This document shows positions 36,498 to 44,393 of a DNA stretch of 64,000 bases, piece by piece. Under the pieces are notes generated by a model. It saw only the letters and a program-made list of their open reading frames with translations. It was not told the origin of the DNA and ran no database searches. A program made the position numbers and the translations under genes. The stretch spans positions 27,959 to 91,958 of the forward strand of contig NZ_BJZQ01000014.1 in NCBI RefSeq assembly GCF_007992115.1, read 5' to 3'. Every line of letters starts with the position of its first letter. The first letter of the stretch is position 1. This DNA is from Aeromicrobium flavum (lineage in GTDB: Bacteria > Actinomycetota > Actinomycetes > Propionibacteriales > Nocardioidaceae).

Positions 36498-36653
36498 GTG
36501 GTCAAAAAGATCCTGATCGTCTTCCTGGTGGGCTTCGCGCTCTACTCCCTCTTCAGCACGCCCGCGGACGCGGCGTCGGCCGTCCGGAGCGCGTTCGACG
36601 CGACGATCGAGGCCTTCGGACAGGTCGGGGTGTTCGTGTCCGAGTTGGCCTGA
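36498..36653 (+). CDS. Small single-helix exported or membrane protein
   Basis: 51 residues: MVKKILIVFLVGFALYSLFS, then TPADAASAVRSAFDATIEAFGQVGVFVSELA. One N-terminal hydrophobic segment, either an anchor or a signal peptide with an Ala-rich site (PADAAS), and an amphipathic helix. Short proteins of this design lie next to PH-domain genes in actinobacteria, as far as I recall. GTG 36498 fits the leaderless pattern; an ATG at 36468 is inside a palindrome and less likely. The next gene begins 8 bp downstream. Confidence 0.6.
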   Translation: MVKKILIVFLVGFALYSLFSTPADAASAVRSAFDATIEAFGQVGVFVSELA

Positions 36654-36660
36654 GGTCGCC

Positions 36661-37320
36661 ATGAGCGGACCTCCGGGCATCGAGTCGGCGCCGCCGCCGG
36701 TCCTGATGCGGTTCTGGTGGCGACTGCGCGAGCCGTTCCCCGACCCGCAGAACCACGTCAAGCTCCACCGGCGACTCAATCCGCGCAGCGGCGAGCGCGT
36801 CCTGCAGATCGTTCCCAAGCACGTCGCCGTGTACTGGCCGCTGCCGGCCGCGATCGTGGCATCCCTCGGAGCCCTGCTGGTCCTGATGGTGCACTGGACC
36901 TCCCCGCTCGCCCAGCTGTTCTGGTACCTCTCGCTCGGCGTGGTGGCGATGGCCGCCGTACGCGCCTACATCGAGTGGCGGGACGTGTTCGTCGTGACCA
37001 ACTGGCGCGTGGTGCGGCTCAGCGGCGTGCTGACGTCCCGGGTCGCGACGATGCCCATCAACCGCATCCTCGACATGACGATGACGCGCCCCCTGCTGGG
37101 CCGGCTCGTGGGCTACGGGCACTTCGTGTTCGAGTCGGCCGCCCAGGAGCAAGGCCTGCGCGAGATCAAGTTCGTGCCCGACATCCTCGCGGTCGACCGC
37201 CAGATCAACAACGCCGTGAACAAGGAGAATCGCCGCCGCGAGCAGATGATGTCGTCGCGACGGCGGCCGGACGACGATGACGGCGACGAGGAACGCACCG
37301 AGCCGATCCGCGGGCTGTGA
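36661..37320 (+). CDS. Membrane protein with bacterial PH domain (YdbS/DUF304-like)
   Basis: 219 residues. Two membrane helices (about 58-78 and 83-103: PAAIVASLGALLVLMVHW, LFWYLSLGVVAMAAV), then a PH-like bPH2 domain (about 105-180: WRDVFVVTNWRVVRLSGVLTSRVATMPINRILDM). The tail is very polar (RRRPDDDDGDEERTEPIRGL). The bPH2 domain is found in membrane-edge proteins of unknown function. ATG 36661 is 8 bp after the small protein gene, so both are probably cotranscribed. Confidence 0.8.
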   Translation: MSGPPGIESAPPPVLMRFWWRLREPFPDPQNHVKLHRRLNPRSGERVLQIVPKHVAVYWPLPAAIVASLGALLVLMVHWTSPLAQLFWYLSLGVVAMAAVRAYIEWRDVFVVTNWRVVRLSGVLTSRVATMPINRILDMTMTRPLLGRLVGYGHFVFESAAQEQGLREIKFVPDILAVDRQINNAVNKENRRREQMMSSRRRPDDDDGDEERTEPIRGL

Positions 37321-37330
37321 CCCTCCTTCC

Positions 37331-37342
37331 TAGACTGTCGCC
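37331..37342 (+). promoter_or_regulatory. Leaderless -10 box for the CnoX-like gene
   Basis: TAGACT (37331-37336), 6 bases, then ATG 37343. Confidence 0.55.
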
Positions 37343-38254
37343 ATGAGCTTTTCCCAGCCCGGTGCCTTCGACCTGTCCTCCTTGGCCCAGCCCCGCCCCG
37401 CGGGCGGCGCCGCTCCGACCGCCGACGGCGCGGTCTACGTGATCGACGCGACGGAGGCCGACTTCCAGCAGGTCGTCGAGTCGTCGATGCGCCACCTCGT
37501 GGTGCTCAGCCTGTGGTCGCCGCGCTCGCAGCCGAGCGTGCAGTTCAACGAGCAGCTCGCGCGGGCCACGTCCGCGTACGGGGGAGCGCTGCAGCTGGCG
37601 CGGGTCGACGTCGACGCCAACCCCGGGATCGCCCAGGCGCTGCAGGCCCAGTCCGTGCCGCTGGTCGTGGGCCTGGTCCAGGGCCAGCCCGTCCCGCTGT
37701 TCCAGGGCGCGGTCGACGACACCGAGGTCAAGCGCTTCTTCGACGAGCTCGTGCGCCTGGCCCAGCAGAACGGCCTCACTGGTCGCGCCCAGCCGTCCGG
37801 CTCGGCCGGCCCCGCGGCGGAGGAGCCGCAGGAGCCCGAGGACGACCCGCGCTTCGCCGTGGCCGACGAGGCCTACGGGCGGGGCGACTTCGACGCCGCC
37901 GTCACCGAGTACGAGAAGCTGCTCGCCCAGGCGCCTGGCGACGCCGAGGTCATCGAGCGGCTCGCCGCCACGAAGCTCTACGCCCGCGTCGCCGGCGCCG
38001 ACCTGCAGTCGGCCCGTCAGGCCGCCGCGGACGCGCCCGACGACGTCGACGCCCAGCTCCTCGTGGCCGACCTCGACGTCACGGGCGGGCACGTCGAGGA
38101 CGCCTTCCTGCGACTGATCGACCTGGTCAAGCGCACCGCCGGCGACGAGCGCGAGCGGGTGCGCACCCACCTGGTCGACCTCTTCACCGTCGTCGGGCTC
38201 AGCGACCCGCGCGTCGCGCTGGCGCGCCGCTCGCTCGCCGCCGCGCTGTTCTGA
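37343..38254 (+). CDS. CnoX/YbbN-like protein: cysteine-less thioredoxin domain plus TPR
   Basis: 303 residues. Thioredoxin-fold domain (about 30-148) in which the active site reads LWSPRSQPS, so the CxxC is missing. The fold is otherwise recognisable (RVDVDANPGIAQALQAQSVPLVVGLVQG). From about 165 onward come TPR-like helices (DEAYGRGDFDAAVTEYEKLLAQAPGDAEVIERLAATKLYAR...). This is the YbbN/CnoX architecture, a chaperone-type holdase partner of GroEL and DnaK; without the cysteines it cannot act as a redox chaperone. Ends at a bidirectional terminator. Confidence 0.85.
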   Translation: MSFSQPGAFDLSSLAQPRPAGGAAPTADGAVYVIDATEADFQQVVESSMRHLVVLSLWSPRSQPSVQFNEQLARATSAYGGALQLARVDVDANPGIAQALQAQSVPLVVGLVQGQPVPLFQGAVDDTEVKRFFDELVRLAQQNGLTGRAQPSGSAGPAAEEPQEPEDDPRFAVADEAYGRGDFDAAVTEYEKLLAQAPGDAEVIERLAATKLYARVAGADLQSARQAAADAPDDVDAQLLVADLDVTGGHVEDAFLRLIDLVKRTAGDERERVRTHLVDLFTVVGLSDPRVALARRSLAAALF

Positions 38255-38262
38255 GCGGGCGT

Positions 38263-38290
38263 CGGTTCACCACGGGACCGTGGTGAACCG
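38263..38290. terminator. Bidirectional terminator between convergent genes
   Basis: CGGTTCACCACGG (38263-38275) and its exact complement (38278-38290) around GA. Lies between the CnoX-like and GNAT-Nudix stops and touches the latter. Confidence 0.65.
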
Positions 38291-39181
38291 TCAGTCCGGC
38301 TGGCGGGGCGCCTCGCGGTAGGCCGGCAGGGGAGCGTCGGCCAGCGACTCGAGCAGTTCGATGGTGGCCAGGGTGGCGCGCTCGCGCACCGTGTCCATGT
38401 CGCACCAGTGGACCGCGGCGATCTCGGAGCGCTGCAACACCATCTGGTCGACGAGGTCCGCATCGACGACGCCGAGGTCGAACACGAACAGGCAGGCGTC
38501 GTCCCATCGGCTCCACGGCGGCAGCCAGTTCATCGTGACGAGGCCGTCGATCTCGACAGTCAGGCCCAGCTCCTCCTCGAGCTCGCGGACCAGGCCGGTC
38601 GCGGGGCTCTCGTTCACCTCGACGACGCCGCCGGGCAGGTCCCACTGGCGCTTGTACGTCAGCTCGCACAGCAGCACGCGGCCGTCGCGGTCGCGCAGGA
38701 CGCCCTGGCCGATCACGCGCTTGCGGGGGAGCCCGGCGTTGAGGATGGCGACGAAGCCGTCGCGGCTCGTGGCGGGCGGGTCGTCGACGATCCGCGCCAG
38801 CATCACCTGGTCGACGTCGCCGTCGGCCCCGCGCGCCACGCCCTCGCGGCGCAGGCCGGCGATGGAGGCGGCGCGCATGCCGTGGGTGTCGATCGTCGGC
38901 ACGCGGGCCTCGACGCGGGTCCACCCGAGGGTCTCGAAGGCGTACTCCACGGCGAGCCGGAGCGCGCGACTGGTGACCATCGGACCCGGGCCCGACGAGA
39001 AGCTCCAGCGCAGCGAGCCGAGCCGGCGGCCGGCCTGGCCCGGGCCGTGCTGGAGGGCGACCGTGCCGATCCGCTCGCCGCCCTGGATCACGGCGAACCC
39101 GTCGAGGTCGTCGGTGCCGGAGGTCGGCTCCAGCACGAGGTCGTCGTCGCGCAGGACGGGAAGGGCGGCGGGGTCGGTCAC
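38291..39181 (-). CDS. GNAT-like and Nudix hydrolase fusion protein
   Basis: 296 residues. The N-terminal half (about 10-145) looks like a RimJ-type GNAT domain (VLRDDDLVLEP..., LAVEYAFETLGWTRVEARVPTIDTHGMRAASIAGLRREGVARGADGD). The C-terminal half (about 155-290) is a complete Nudix domain with box GGVVEVNESPATGLVRELEEELGL, matching Gx5Ex7REUxEExGU, so hydrolase activity on a nucleoside diphosphate derivative is expected. GTG 39181 is leaderless (TAACGT 7 bases upstream). The frame is open for 270 codons upstream through other genes; that part is not real. Confidence 0.8.
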   Translation of the reverse strand: MTDPAALPVLRDDDLVLEPTSGTDDLDGFAVIQGGERIGTVALQHGPGQAGRRLGSLRWSFSSGPGPMVTSRALRLAVEYAFETLGWTRVEARVPTIDTHGMRAASIAGLRREGVARGADGDVDQVMLARIVDDPPATSRDGFVAILNAGLPRKRVIGQGVLRDRDGRVLLCELTYKRQWDLPGGVVEVNESPATGLVRELEEELGLTVEIDGLVTMNWLPPWSRWDDACLFVFDLGVVDADLVDQMVLQRSEIAAVHWCDMDTVRERATLATIELLESLADAPLPAYREAPRQPD

Positions 39182-39220
39182 CCGGCCGACGTTACCCGGC
39201 CGCATGATGCAATCGTGCCC
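39182..39220. promoter_or_regulatory. 39-bp divergent leaderless promoter pair
   Basis: Minus strand TAACGT (39194-39189), 7 bases before GTG 39181. Plus strand TGCAAT (39208-39213), 7 bases before ATG 39221. The two genes are expected to start transcription at their start codons, 40 bp apart, so the polymerases must exclude each other. Confidence 0.55.
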
Positions 39221-39706
39221 ATGACCGATCCGCGGATCCGCCCCGCCGCCCCCGACGACGTGACGGCGATGGTGCGCCTCGTCCACGACCTCGCCGCGTA
39301 CGAACGAGCCCCCGAGCAGTGCGTCCTGACCGACGAGATGCTGCACGAGCGACTCTTCGGCGAGCGCCCGGCGCTGTTCGCGGACGTGGCCGAGGTCGAC
39401 GGTGCGGTCGTCGGGCTGGCGATCTGGTTCCTCAACTTCTCCACGTGGGACGGCGTCCACGGGATCTACCTCGAGGACCTCTTCATCGACCCGGCCCACC
39501 GCGGTGCGGGACTCGGCCATGCGCTGCTCGCGCAGCTGGCCCGGCGCTGCGTCGAGCACGGGTACAGCCGGCTGCAGTGGCAGGTGCTCGACTGGAACGA
39601 GCCGTCGATCGCGTTCTACCGCTCGCTCGGGGCCGTCGACCTGGCGGACTGGCGCACCTACCGACTGTCCGGCGACCCCCTGAAGGCGCTGGGCTCGGTG
39701 TCCTGA
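39221..39706 (+). CDS. GNAT family N-acetyltransferase (diamine/spermidine acetyltransferase-like)
   Basis: 161 residues. Full GNAT fold: MTDPRIRPAAPDDVTAMVRLVHDLAAYERAPEQC, LEDLFIDPAHRGAGLGHALLAQLA (acetyl-CoA pyrophosphate loop) and WQVLDWNEPSIAFYRSLGAV. The LAAYE and WxVLDWN signatures are those of spermidine/spermine-type acetyltransferases, so an amine substrate is likely but not proven. Leaderless start at ATG 39221, shared divergent promoter region with the GNAT-Nudix gene. Confidence 0.85.
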   Translation: MTDPRIRPAAPDDVTAMVRLVHDLAAYERAPEQCVLTDEMLHERLFGERPALFADVAEVDGAVVGLAIWFLNFSTWDGVHGIYLEDLFIDPAHRGAGLGHALLAQLARRCVEHGYSRLQWQVLDWNEPSIAFYRSLGAVDLADWRTYRLSGDPLKALGSVS

Positions 39707-39714
39707 CGCTGTCC

Positions 39715-39720
39715 TATGCT
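39715..39720 (+). promoter_or_regulatory. -10 box for the enoyl-CoA hydratase gene
   Basis: TATGCT (39715-39720), about 6 bases before the expected start; the leader carries AGGAGG before ATG 39749. Confidence 0.45.
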
Positions 39721-39748
39721 CGGCGCAACCCACACAGGAGGCACAGCC

Positions 39749-40528
39749 ATGGCGGAGTTCGTCCGACTCGAGGTGACCGACGGCGTCGGCACCCTGCGAC
39801 TCGACCGGCCCAAGATGAACGCGCTCGACGCGCAGGTCCAGACCGAGCTGCTCGAGGCGGCGCGCGAGGCCGACCGGCGTGACGACGTCGCCGCCGTCGT
39901 GGTGTGGGGCGGCGAGCGCGTCTTCGCCGCCGGCGCCGACGTCAAGGAGATGGCCGAGATGGGCTTCCCCGAGATGTTCCGGCACGCCCACCTGCTCCAG
40001 GACTTCACCCGCGCCGTCGCCGCGATCGGCAAGCCCACCGTCTCGGCGATCACCGGGTTCGCGCTCGGCGGCGGCCTCGAGCTGGCCCTGGCCACCGACC
40101 TGCGCTTCTGCGCCGACAACGCCAAGCTCGGCCAGCCCGAGATCGCCCTCGGCATCATCCCCGGCGCCGGCGGCACCCAGCGGCTCGCGCGGCTGATCGG
40201 CCCCGCCAAGGCCAAGGACCTCATCTACACCGGGCGCTTCGTCGCCGCCGACGAGGCGCTGACGCTCGGCCTGGTCGACGAGGTGCTGCCGGCCGACGCC
40301 GTGTACGAGCGCGCCGTGCAGTGGGCGTCGCAGTTCGTGGGTGGCCCGGCGATCGCGCTGCGCACCGCCAAGGACGTCATCGACCGAGGCCTCGAGGTCG
40401 ACCTGCAGACCGGGCTCGAGATCGAGCGGGCCGGCTTCACGGGCCTGTTCGCCACCCAGGACCAGGCCGACGGCATGCGGTCCTTCGTCGAGAACGGCCC
40501 GGGCAAGGCCACGTTCACCGGGAAGTGA
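39749..40528 (+). CDS. Enoyl-CoA hydratase/isomerase (crotonase family)
   Basis: 259 residues. Hydrates trans-2-enoyl-CoA to 3-hydroxyacyl-CoA; with Hbd it would link crotonyl-CoA and acetoacetyl-CoA. Seen: oxyanion-hole motifs VFAAGADVKEMAEMG and GFALGGGLELAL, the catalytic Glu pair in LGQPEIALGIIPGAGGTQRL. Start ATG 39749 has AGGAGG 8 bases upstream. This is a standard crotonase; chain-length preference is not readable. Confidence 0.9.
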   Translation: MAEFVRLEVTDGVGTLRLDRPKMNALDAQVQTELLEAAREADRRDDVAAVVVWGGERVFAAGADVKEMAEMGFPEMFRHAHLLQDFTRAVAAIGKPTVSAITGFALGGGLELALATDLRFCADNAKLGQPEIALGIIPGAGGTQRLARLIGPAKAKDLIYTGRFVAADEALTLGLVDEVLPADAVYERAVQWASQFVGGPAIALRTAKDVIDRGLEVDLQTGLEIERAGFTGLFATQDQADGMRSFVENGPGKATFTGK

Positions 40529-40560
40529 TCCATCCCACGTCGGCCGGGATGTCCGGCTTC

Positions 40561-40576
40561 GTTACCTTTCGGTAAC
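40561..40576. promoter_or_regulatory. TetR-type operator candidate upstream of etfBA
   Basis: GTTACCTTTCGGTAAC, perfect 6-base arms around TTTC. It lies 116 bp before etfB and 33 bp after ech. The shape and AT content fit a TetR-family operator for fatty-acid genes. No regulator gene is in the window. Confidence 0.45.
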
Positions 40577-40691
40577 ATCGAGGCCAGGAAGGGTCGCCTC
40601 ACCCGCGTATGTGACCGCGTGGCAAGGTTGTCCCGATACCCCGCGGGCGATCAAACCGTCGCTCGCGCCCCGAATTCACAGGAGGGTCCTC

Positions 40692-41471
40692 GTGACCAAG
40701 ATCGTTGTCGCTGTGAAGTACGTGCCGGACGCCACGGCGGACCGCACGTTCGACGCTGATAACACTGTCGACCGTGAGAACGTCGACGGCCTTCTCTCGG
40801 AGCTCGACGAGTACGCGGTCGAGCAGGCCCTGCAGGTCGTCGAGGCCGGCGACGGTGAGGTCACCGTCCTGACCGTCGGTCCCGCCGACGCCTCGGACGC
40901 CGTCCGCAAGGCGCTGCAGATGGGCGCCGACGCGGGCGTCCACGTCGAGGACGACTCCATCGCCGGATCCGACGCCTTCGCGACGTCGCTGGTCCTGGCC
41001 AAGGCGCTCGAGAAGCTCGAGTTCGACATGGTCTTCTTCGGCATGGGCTCCACGGACGCGGGCATGGGCGTCGTGCCCACGCTGGTCGCCGAGCGTCTCG
41101 GCCTGCCGGCCATCACGTTCGCCTCGGAGATCTCCGTCGACGGCGACACCGTGAAGATCCGTCGTGACGGCGATGCCGCCACCCACGAGATCGAGGCCTC
41201 CGGCAAGCTCGTCGTCTCGGTCACCGACCAGACGGGCGAGGCCCGCTACCCGTCCTTCAAGGGCATCATGGCCGCCAAGAAGAAGCCGGTCGAGGAGTGG
41301 AGCCTGGCCGATCTGGGCATCGACGGGGCCGAGGTCGGCCTCGAGAACGCCTGGACCAAGGTCGAGTCCACGACCCCCCGCCCGCCGCGCACCGCCGGCG
41401 AGATCGTCACCGACGAGGGAGACGGCGGCACCAAGCTCGTCGAGTTCCTCGCGTCCAAGAAGTTCGTGTGA
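40692..41471 (+). CDS. etfB: Electron transfer flavoprotein subunit beta
   Basis: Carries electrons from acyl-CoA dehydrogenases to the respiratory chain, with AMP bound in this subunit. 259 residues. Seen: N-terminal KIVVAVKYVPDATADRTFD, VTVLTVGPADASDAVRKAL, FFGMGSTDAGMGVVPTLVAERLGLPAITFA and the C-terminal region PSFKGIMAAKKKPVEEWSLADLG that is typical of EtfB. GTG 40692 follows AGGAGGG by a few bases. etfA follows 15 bp later. Confidence 0.94.
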   Translation: MTKIVVAVKYVPDATADRTFDADNTVDRENVDGLLSELDEYAVEQALQVVEAGDGEVTVLTVGPADASDAVRKALQMGADAGVHVEDDSIAGSDAFATSLVLAKALEKLEFDMVFFGMGSTDAGMGVVPTLVAERLGLPAITFASEISVDGDTVKIRRDGDAATHEIEASGKLVVSVTDQTGEARYPSFKGIMAAKKKPVEEWSLADLGIDGAEVGLENAWTKVESTTPRPPRTAGEIVTDEGDGGTKLVEFLASKKFV

Positions 41472-41486
41472 GTAGGAGCCTGACAA

Positions 41487-42434
41487 ATGAGTGAAGTTCT
41501 CGTTCTGATCGAAGCCCCCCAGGGCAAGGTCACGAAGCCCTCGCTGGAGCTCCTGACCATCGCGCGCCGCATTGGCGAGCCGTCGGCCGTCGTCTTCGGT
41601 GACGCCGACACCGCCGTCCTGACCGAGTACGGCGCGGAGAAGATCTACACCTACTCCGACAGCGTCTACGAGGAGTACCTCGTCGCGCCCAAGGCCGAGG
41701 CCCTGGCCGCGCTCGTCGCCGACAAGGCTCCGGCCGCCGTCCTGGTGCCCTCCAGCACCGAGGGCAAGGAGGTCGCCGCCCGCGTCGCCCTCAAGTCGCA
41801 GTCCGGTCTGATCACCGACGCCGTCGACGTCACCGTCGACGGTGGCGCGATCACCACCACCCAGATGGCGTTCGCCGGCAACTTCACGGTCGCCGCGCAG
41901 GTCACCAAGGGTGCGCCGGTCATCGCGGTCAAGCCGAACTCGGCCGCTCCGGAGGCCGCTGCCGGCGCCGGCGCCGTCGAGGCCGTCTCGTTCGACGTCC
42001 CCGAGTCGGCCAAGGCCGTCAAGATCGTGTCGTCCGAGCCGCGCGTCTCGACCGGCCGTCCCGAGCTGACCGAGGCCGCCATCGTGGTCTCCGGCGGCCG
42101 TGGCACCGGCGGCGACTTCACCGAGGTCGAGGCCCTCGCCGATGCCCTCGGTGCCGCCGTGGGCGCCTCGCGCGCCGCGGTCGACTCGGGCTGGAAGCCG
42201 CACACGTTCCAGGTCGGCCAGACCGGCAAGACCGTGTCGCCGCAGCTGTACGTCGCCAATGGCATCTCCGGTGCCATCCAGCACCGCGCCGGCATGCAGA
42301 CGTCCAAGACGATCGTCGCGGTCAACAAGGACGAGGAGGCGCCGATCTTCGAGCTCGTCGACTTCGGCGTCGTCGGTGACATCAAGTCGGTCCTGCCCCA
42401 GGCGACCGAGGAGATCACCAAGCGCAAGGGCTGA
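41487..42434 (+). CDS. etfA: Electron transfer flavoprotein subunit alpha
   Basis: FAD-binding partner of EtfB. 315 residues. N-terminal domain MSEVLVLIEAPQGKVTKPSLELLTIARRIG; C-terminal FAD domain with IVVSGGRGTGGDFTEVEALADALGAAVGASRAAVDSGW, QVGQTGKTVSPQLYVANGISGAIQH and TIVAVNKDEEAPIFELVDFGVVGD, the canonical EtfA FAD motifs. Ends at a very strong terminator. Confidence 0.95.
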   Translation: MSEVLVLIEAPQGKVTKPSLELLTIARRIGEPSAVVFGDADTAVLTEYGAEKIYTYSDSVYEEYLVAPKAEALAALVADKAPAAVLVPSSTEGKEVAARVALKSQSGLITDAVDVTVDGGAITTTQMAFAGNFTVAAQVTKGAPVIAVKPNSAAPEAAAGAGAVEAVSFDVPESAKAVKIVSSEPRVSTGRPELTEAAIVVSGGRGTGGDFTEVEALADALGAAVGASRAAVDSGWKPHTFQVGQTGKTVSPQLYVANGISGAIQHRAGMQTSKTIVAVNKDEEAPIFELVDFGVVGDIKSVLPQATEEITKRKG

Positions 42435-42448
42435 TTCCGGTCCCGGCC

Positions 42449-42486
42449 ACGACGGCCCCGCTCCCACTCGGGAGCGGGGCCGTCGT
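42449..42486 (+). terminator. Strong terminator after etfBA
   Basis: Seventeen-bp perfect stem (42449-42465 with 42470-42486) around a 4-base ACTC loop; arms begin ACGACGGCCCCG. Confidence 0.8.
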
Positions 42487-42654
42487 CGTGTGTCCCGACC
42501 GCCATCGGGACCGTCGGGCCCGGTCCGTTCGTTTGGTTGCAGTTCGATGAAGTCGGCGATCCGCGCTGGGAAACGGTGTCCGGCAGGTGGTACTCATGGA
42601 TCACGCGCGTACACGCACGATCACTGACGTACGCACATTCACAGGAGGATATTC

Positions 42655-44274
42655 ATGCGAACTCGGCGTACAGCCCTCGCAGGTATCGCCCTCGCAGCAG
42701 TCGCCAGCCTCACCCTGGCCGCCTGCTCGAGCGGAGGCGACGACGAGGGTTCGGAGTCCACGGACGCGGTCATCACCGCGTACGCGACCGAGCCCCAGAA
42801 CCCGCTGGTCACCACCAACACCAACGAGGTGGGTGGCGGCAACATCATCGACCTGCTCTATGCCGGCCTGATCTCCTACAAGGCAGACGGCTCGCAGGAG
42901 AACGAGGTCGCCGAGTCCATCGAGTCCGAGGACTCCAAGGTCTGGACCGTCAAGCTCAAGGACTGGAAGTTCTCCGACGGCACCCCCGTGACCGCCGAGT
43001 CCTTCGTCAAGGCCTGGAGCTTCGGCGCCGACCCGGACAACAAGCAGCTGCAGAGCTACTTCTACTACCCGATCGAGGGCACCGACGACGAGGGCTCGAC
43101 CCTCAAGGGCGCCGACACGATCTCGGGCCTGAAGGTCGTCGACGACAAGACCTTCACCATCACCCTGAAGCAGCCGGAGTCCGACTTCCCGCTGCGCCTC
43201 GGCTACTCGGCCTACTACCCGCTGCCCGAGTCGGCGTACGGCGACATCAACAAGTTCGGCGAGAAGCCGGTCGGCAACGGCCCCTACGTCCTCGAGAAGT
43301 GGGACCACAACGTCGAGGCCGTCATGACCCCGAACGCCGAGTACGACGGTGTCCGCAAGGCCAAGAACGGTGGCGTGACCTTCAAGTTCTACACCGATCC
43401 CGACAGCGCGTTCTCCGACGTGCAGGGTGGCAACCTCGACGTCCTGGACCAGGTCCCGCCGAGCGCGCTGACCACGTTCCGCGACGACGACTCCGTGCAG
43501 GACTTCGAGTCGCCCGGCTCGGTGAACAGCACGATCACCATCCCGGAGTCGCTCGACCACTTCGCCGGTGAAGAGGGCAACCTCCGTCGCCAGGCGATCA
43601 GCCGCGCGATCGACCGCAAGACGATCACCGAGAAGATCTTCGACGGCACCCGTAGCCCGTCGACGGACTTCAGCGCTCCCGTGATGCCCGGCTACACCGA
43701 GGACATCCCGGGCAACGAGGTGCTCGAGTTCGACGCCGACGCCGCCAAGAAGCTCTGGGACGACGCCAACGCGATCGCTCCGTGGAGCGGCAAGTTCCAG
43801 GTCGCCTACAACGGTGACGGCCCCGGCAACAAGGAATGGGTTGAGGCGGTCGTGAACCAGCTCAACAACAACCTGCCGGGCATCAACGCGGCGCCGAAGG
43901 CGTTCCCGACGTTCGACGAGCTGCGCACGAAGGTCACCGATCGCTCGATCGGCACCGCCTTCCGCACCGGCTGGCAGCCGGACTACCCGTCGATCTACAA
44001 CTACCTGGGCCCGATCTTCGGCACGGGTGCGGGTTCGAACGACGGTGACTACAGCAACAAGGAGTTCGACGGCCTGCTGAAGAAGGCCTCGGGCGCCCTG
44101 GACGACGAGGAGCGCTACCAGGCGTTCGTCGACGCGCAGGCGATCCTGTTCAAGGAGCTCCCGGCGATCCCGCTGTGGAACACCAACGTGTCGGGTGCTG
44201 CTGGCAAGGACGTCGAGAACGTCGTCTTCAACTGGCAGAACCGTCCGGAGTACCAGGACATCACCAAGAAGTGA
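42655..44274 (+). CDS. Oligopeptide ABC transporter substrate-binding lipoprotein
   Basis: Family-5 extracellular solute-binding protein, 539 residues, tethered by lipobox LAAC (Cys24). Seen: AYATEPQNPLVTTNTNEVGGGNIIDLLYAGLISY, WTVKLKDWKFSDGTPVTAESFVKAW, YVLEKWDHN, and LRRQAISRAIDRKTITEKIF, all typical of peptide-binding OppA/DppA. ATG 42655 follows ACAGGAGGA. A stem-loop between this gene and the permeases suggests the usual excess of binding protein over transporter. Confidence 0.93.
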   Translation: MRTRRTALAGIALAAVASLTLAACSSGGDDEGSESTDAVITAYATEPQNPLVTTNTNEVGGGNIIDLLYAGLISYKADGSQENEVAESIESEDSKVWTVKLKDWKFSDGTPVTAESFVKAWSFGADPDNKQLQSYFYYPIEGTDDEGSTLKGADTISGLKVVDDKTFTITLKQPESDFPLRLGYSAYYPLPESAYGDINKFGEKPVGNGPYVLEKWDHNVEAVMTPNAEYDGVRKAKNGGVTFKFYTDPDSAFSDVQGGNLDVLDQVPPSALTTFRDDDSVQDFESPGSVNSTITIPESLDHFAGEEGNLRRQAISRAIDRKTITEKIFDGTRSPSTDFSAPVMPGYTEDIPGNEVLEFDADAAKKLWDDANAIAPWSGKFQVAYNGDGPGNKEWVEAVVNQLNNNLPGINAAPKAFPTFDELRTKVTDRSIGTAFRTGWQPDYPSIYNYLGPIFGTGAGSNDGDYSNKEFDGLLKKASGALDDEERYQAFVDAQAILFKELPAIPLWNTNVSGAAGKDVENVVFNWQNRPEYQDITKK

Positions 44275-44285
44275 TGACCACCTGA

Positions 44286-44315
44286 GTGGGGCGGCACCTC
44301 CGGGTGCCGCCCCAC
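44286..44315 (+). terminator. Hairpin between the binding protein and permease genes
   Basis: Perfect 13-bp stem, GTGGGGCGGCACC (44286-44298) with its complement (44303-44315), loop TCCG. It may terminate most transcripts, letting the permeases start from a separate -10 (TAGTCT, 44357-44362). Confidence 0.65.
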
Positions 44316-44393
44316 GTGTGTTCCGCCCCCGTCGCCTTTTGCGTGACACGCGGCGATAGTCTGAACTTCTCGAACCACCAGGATGGAGAACTC

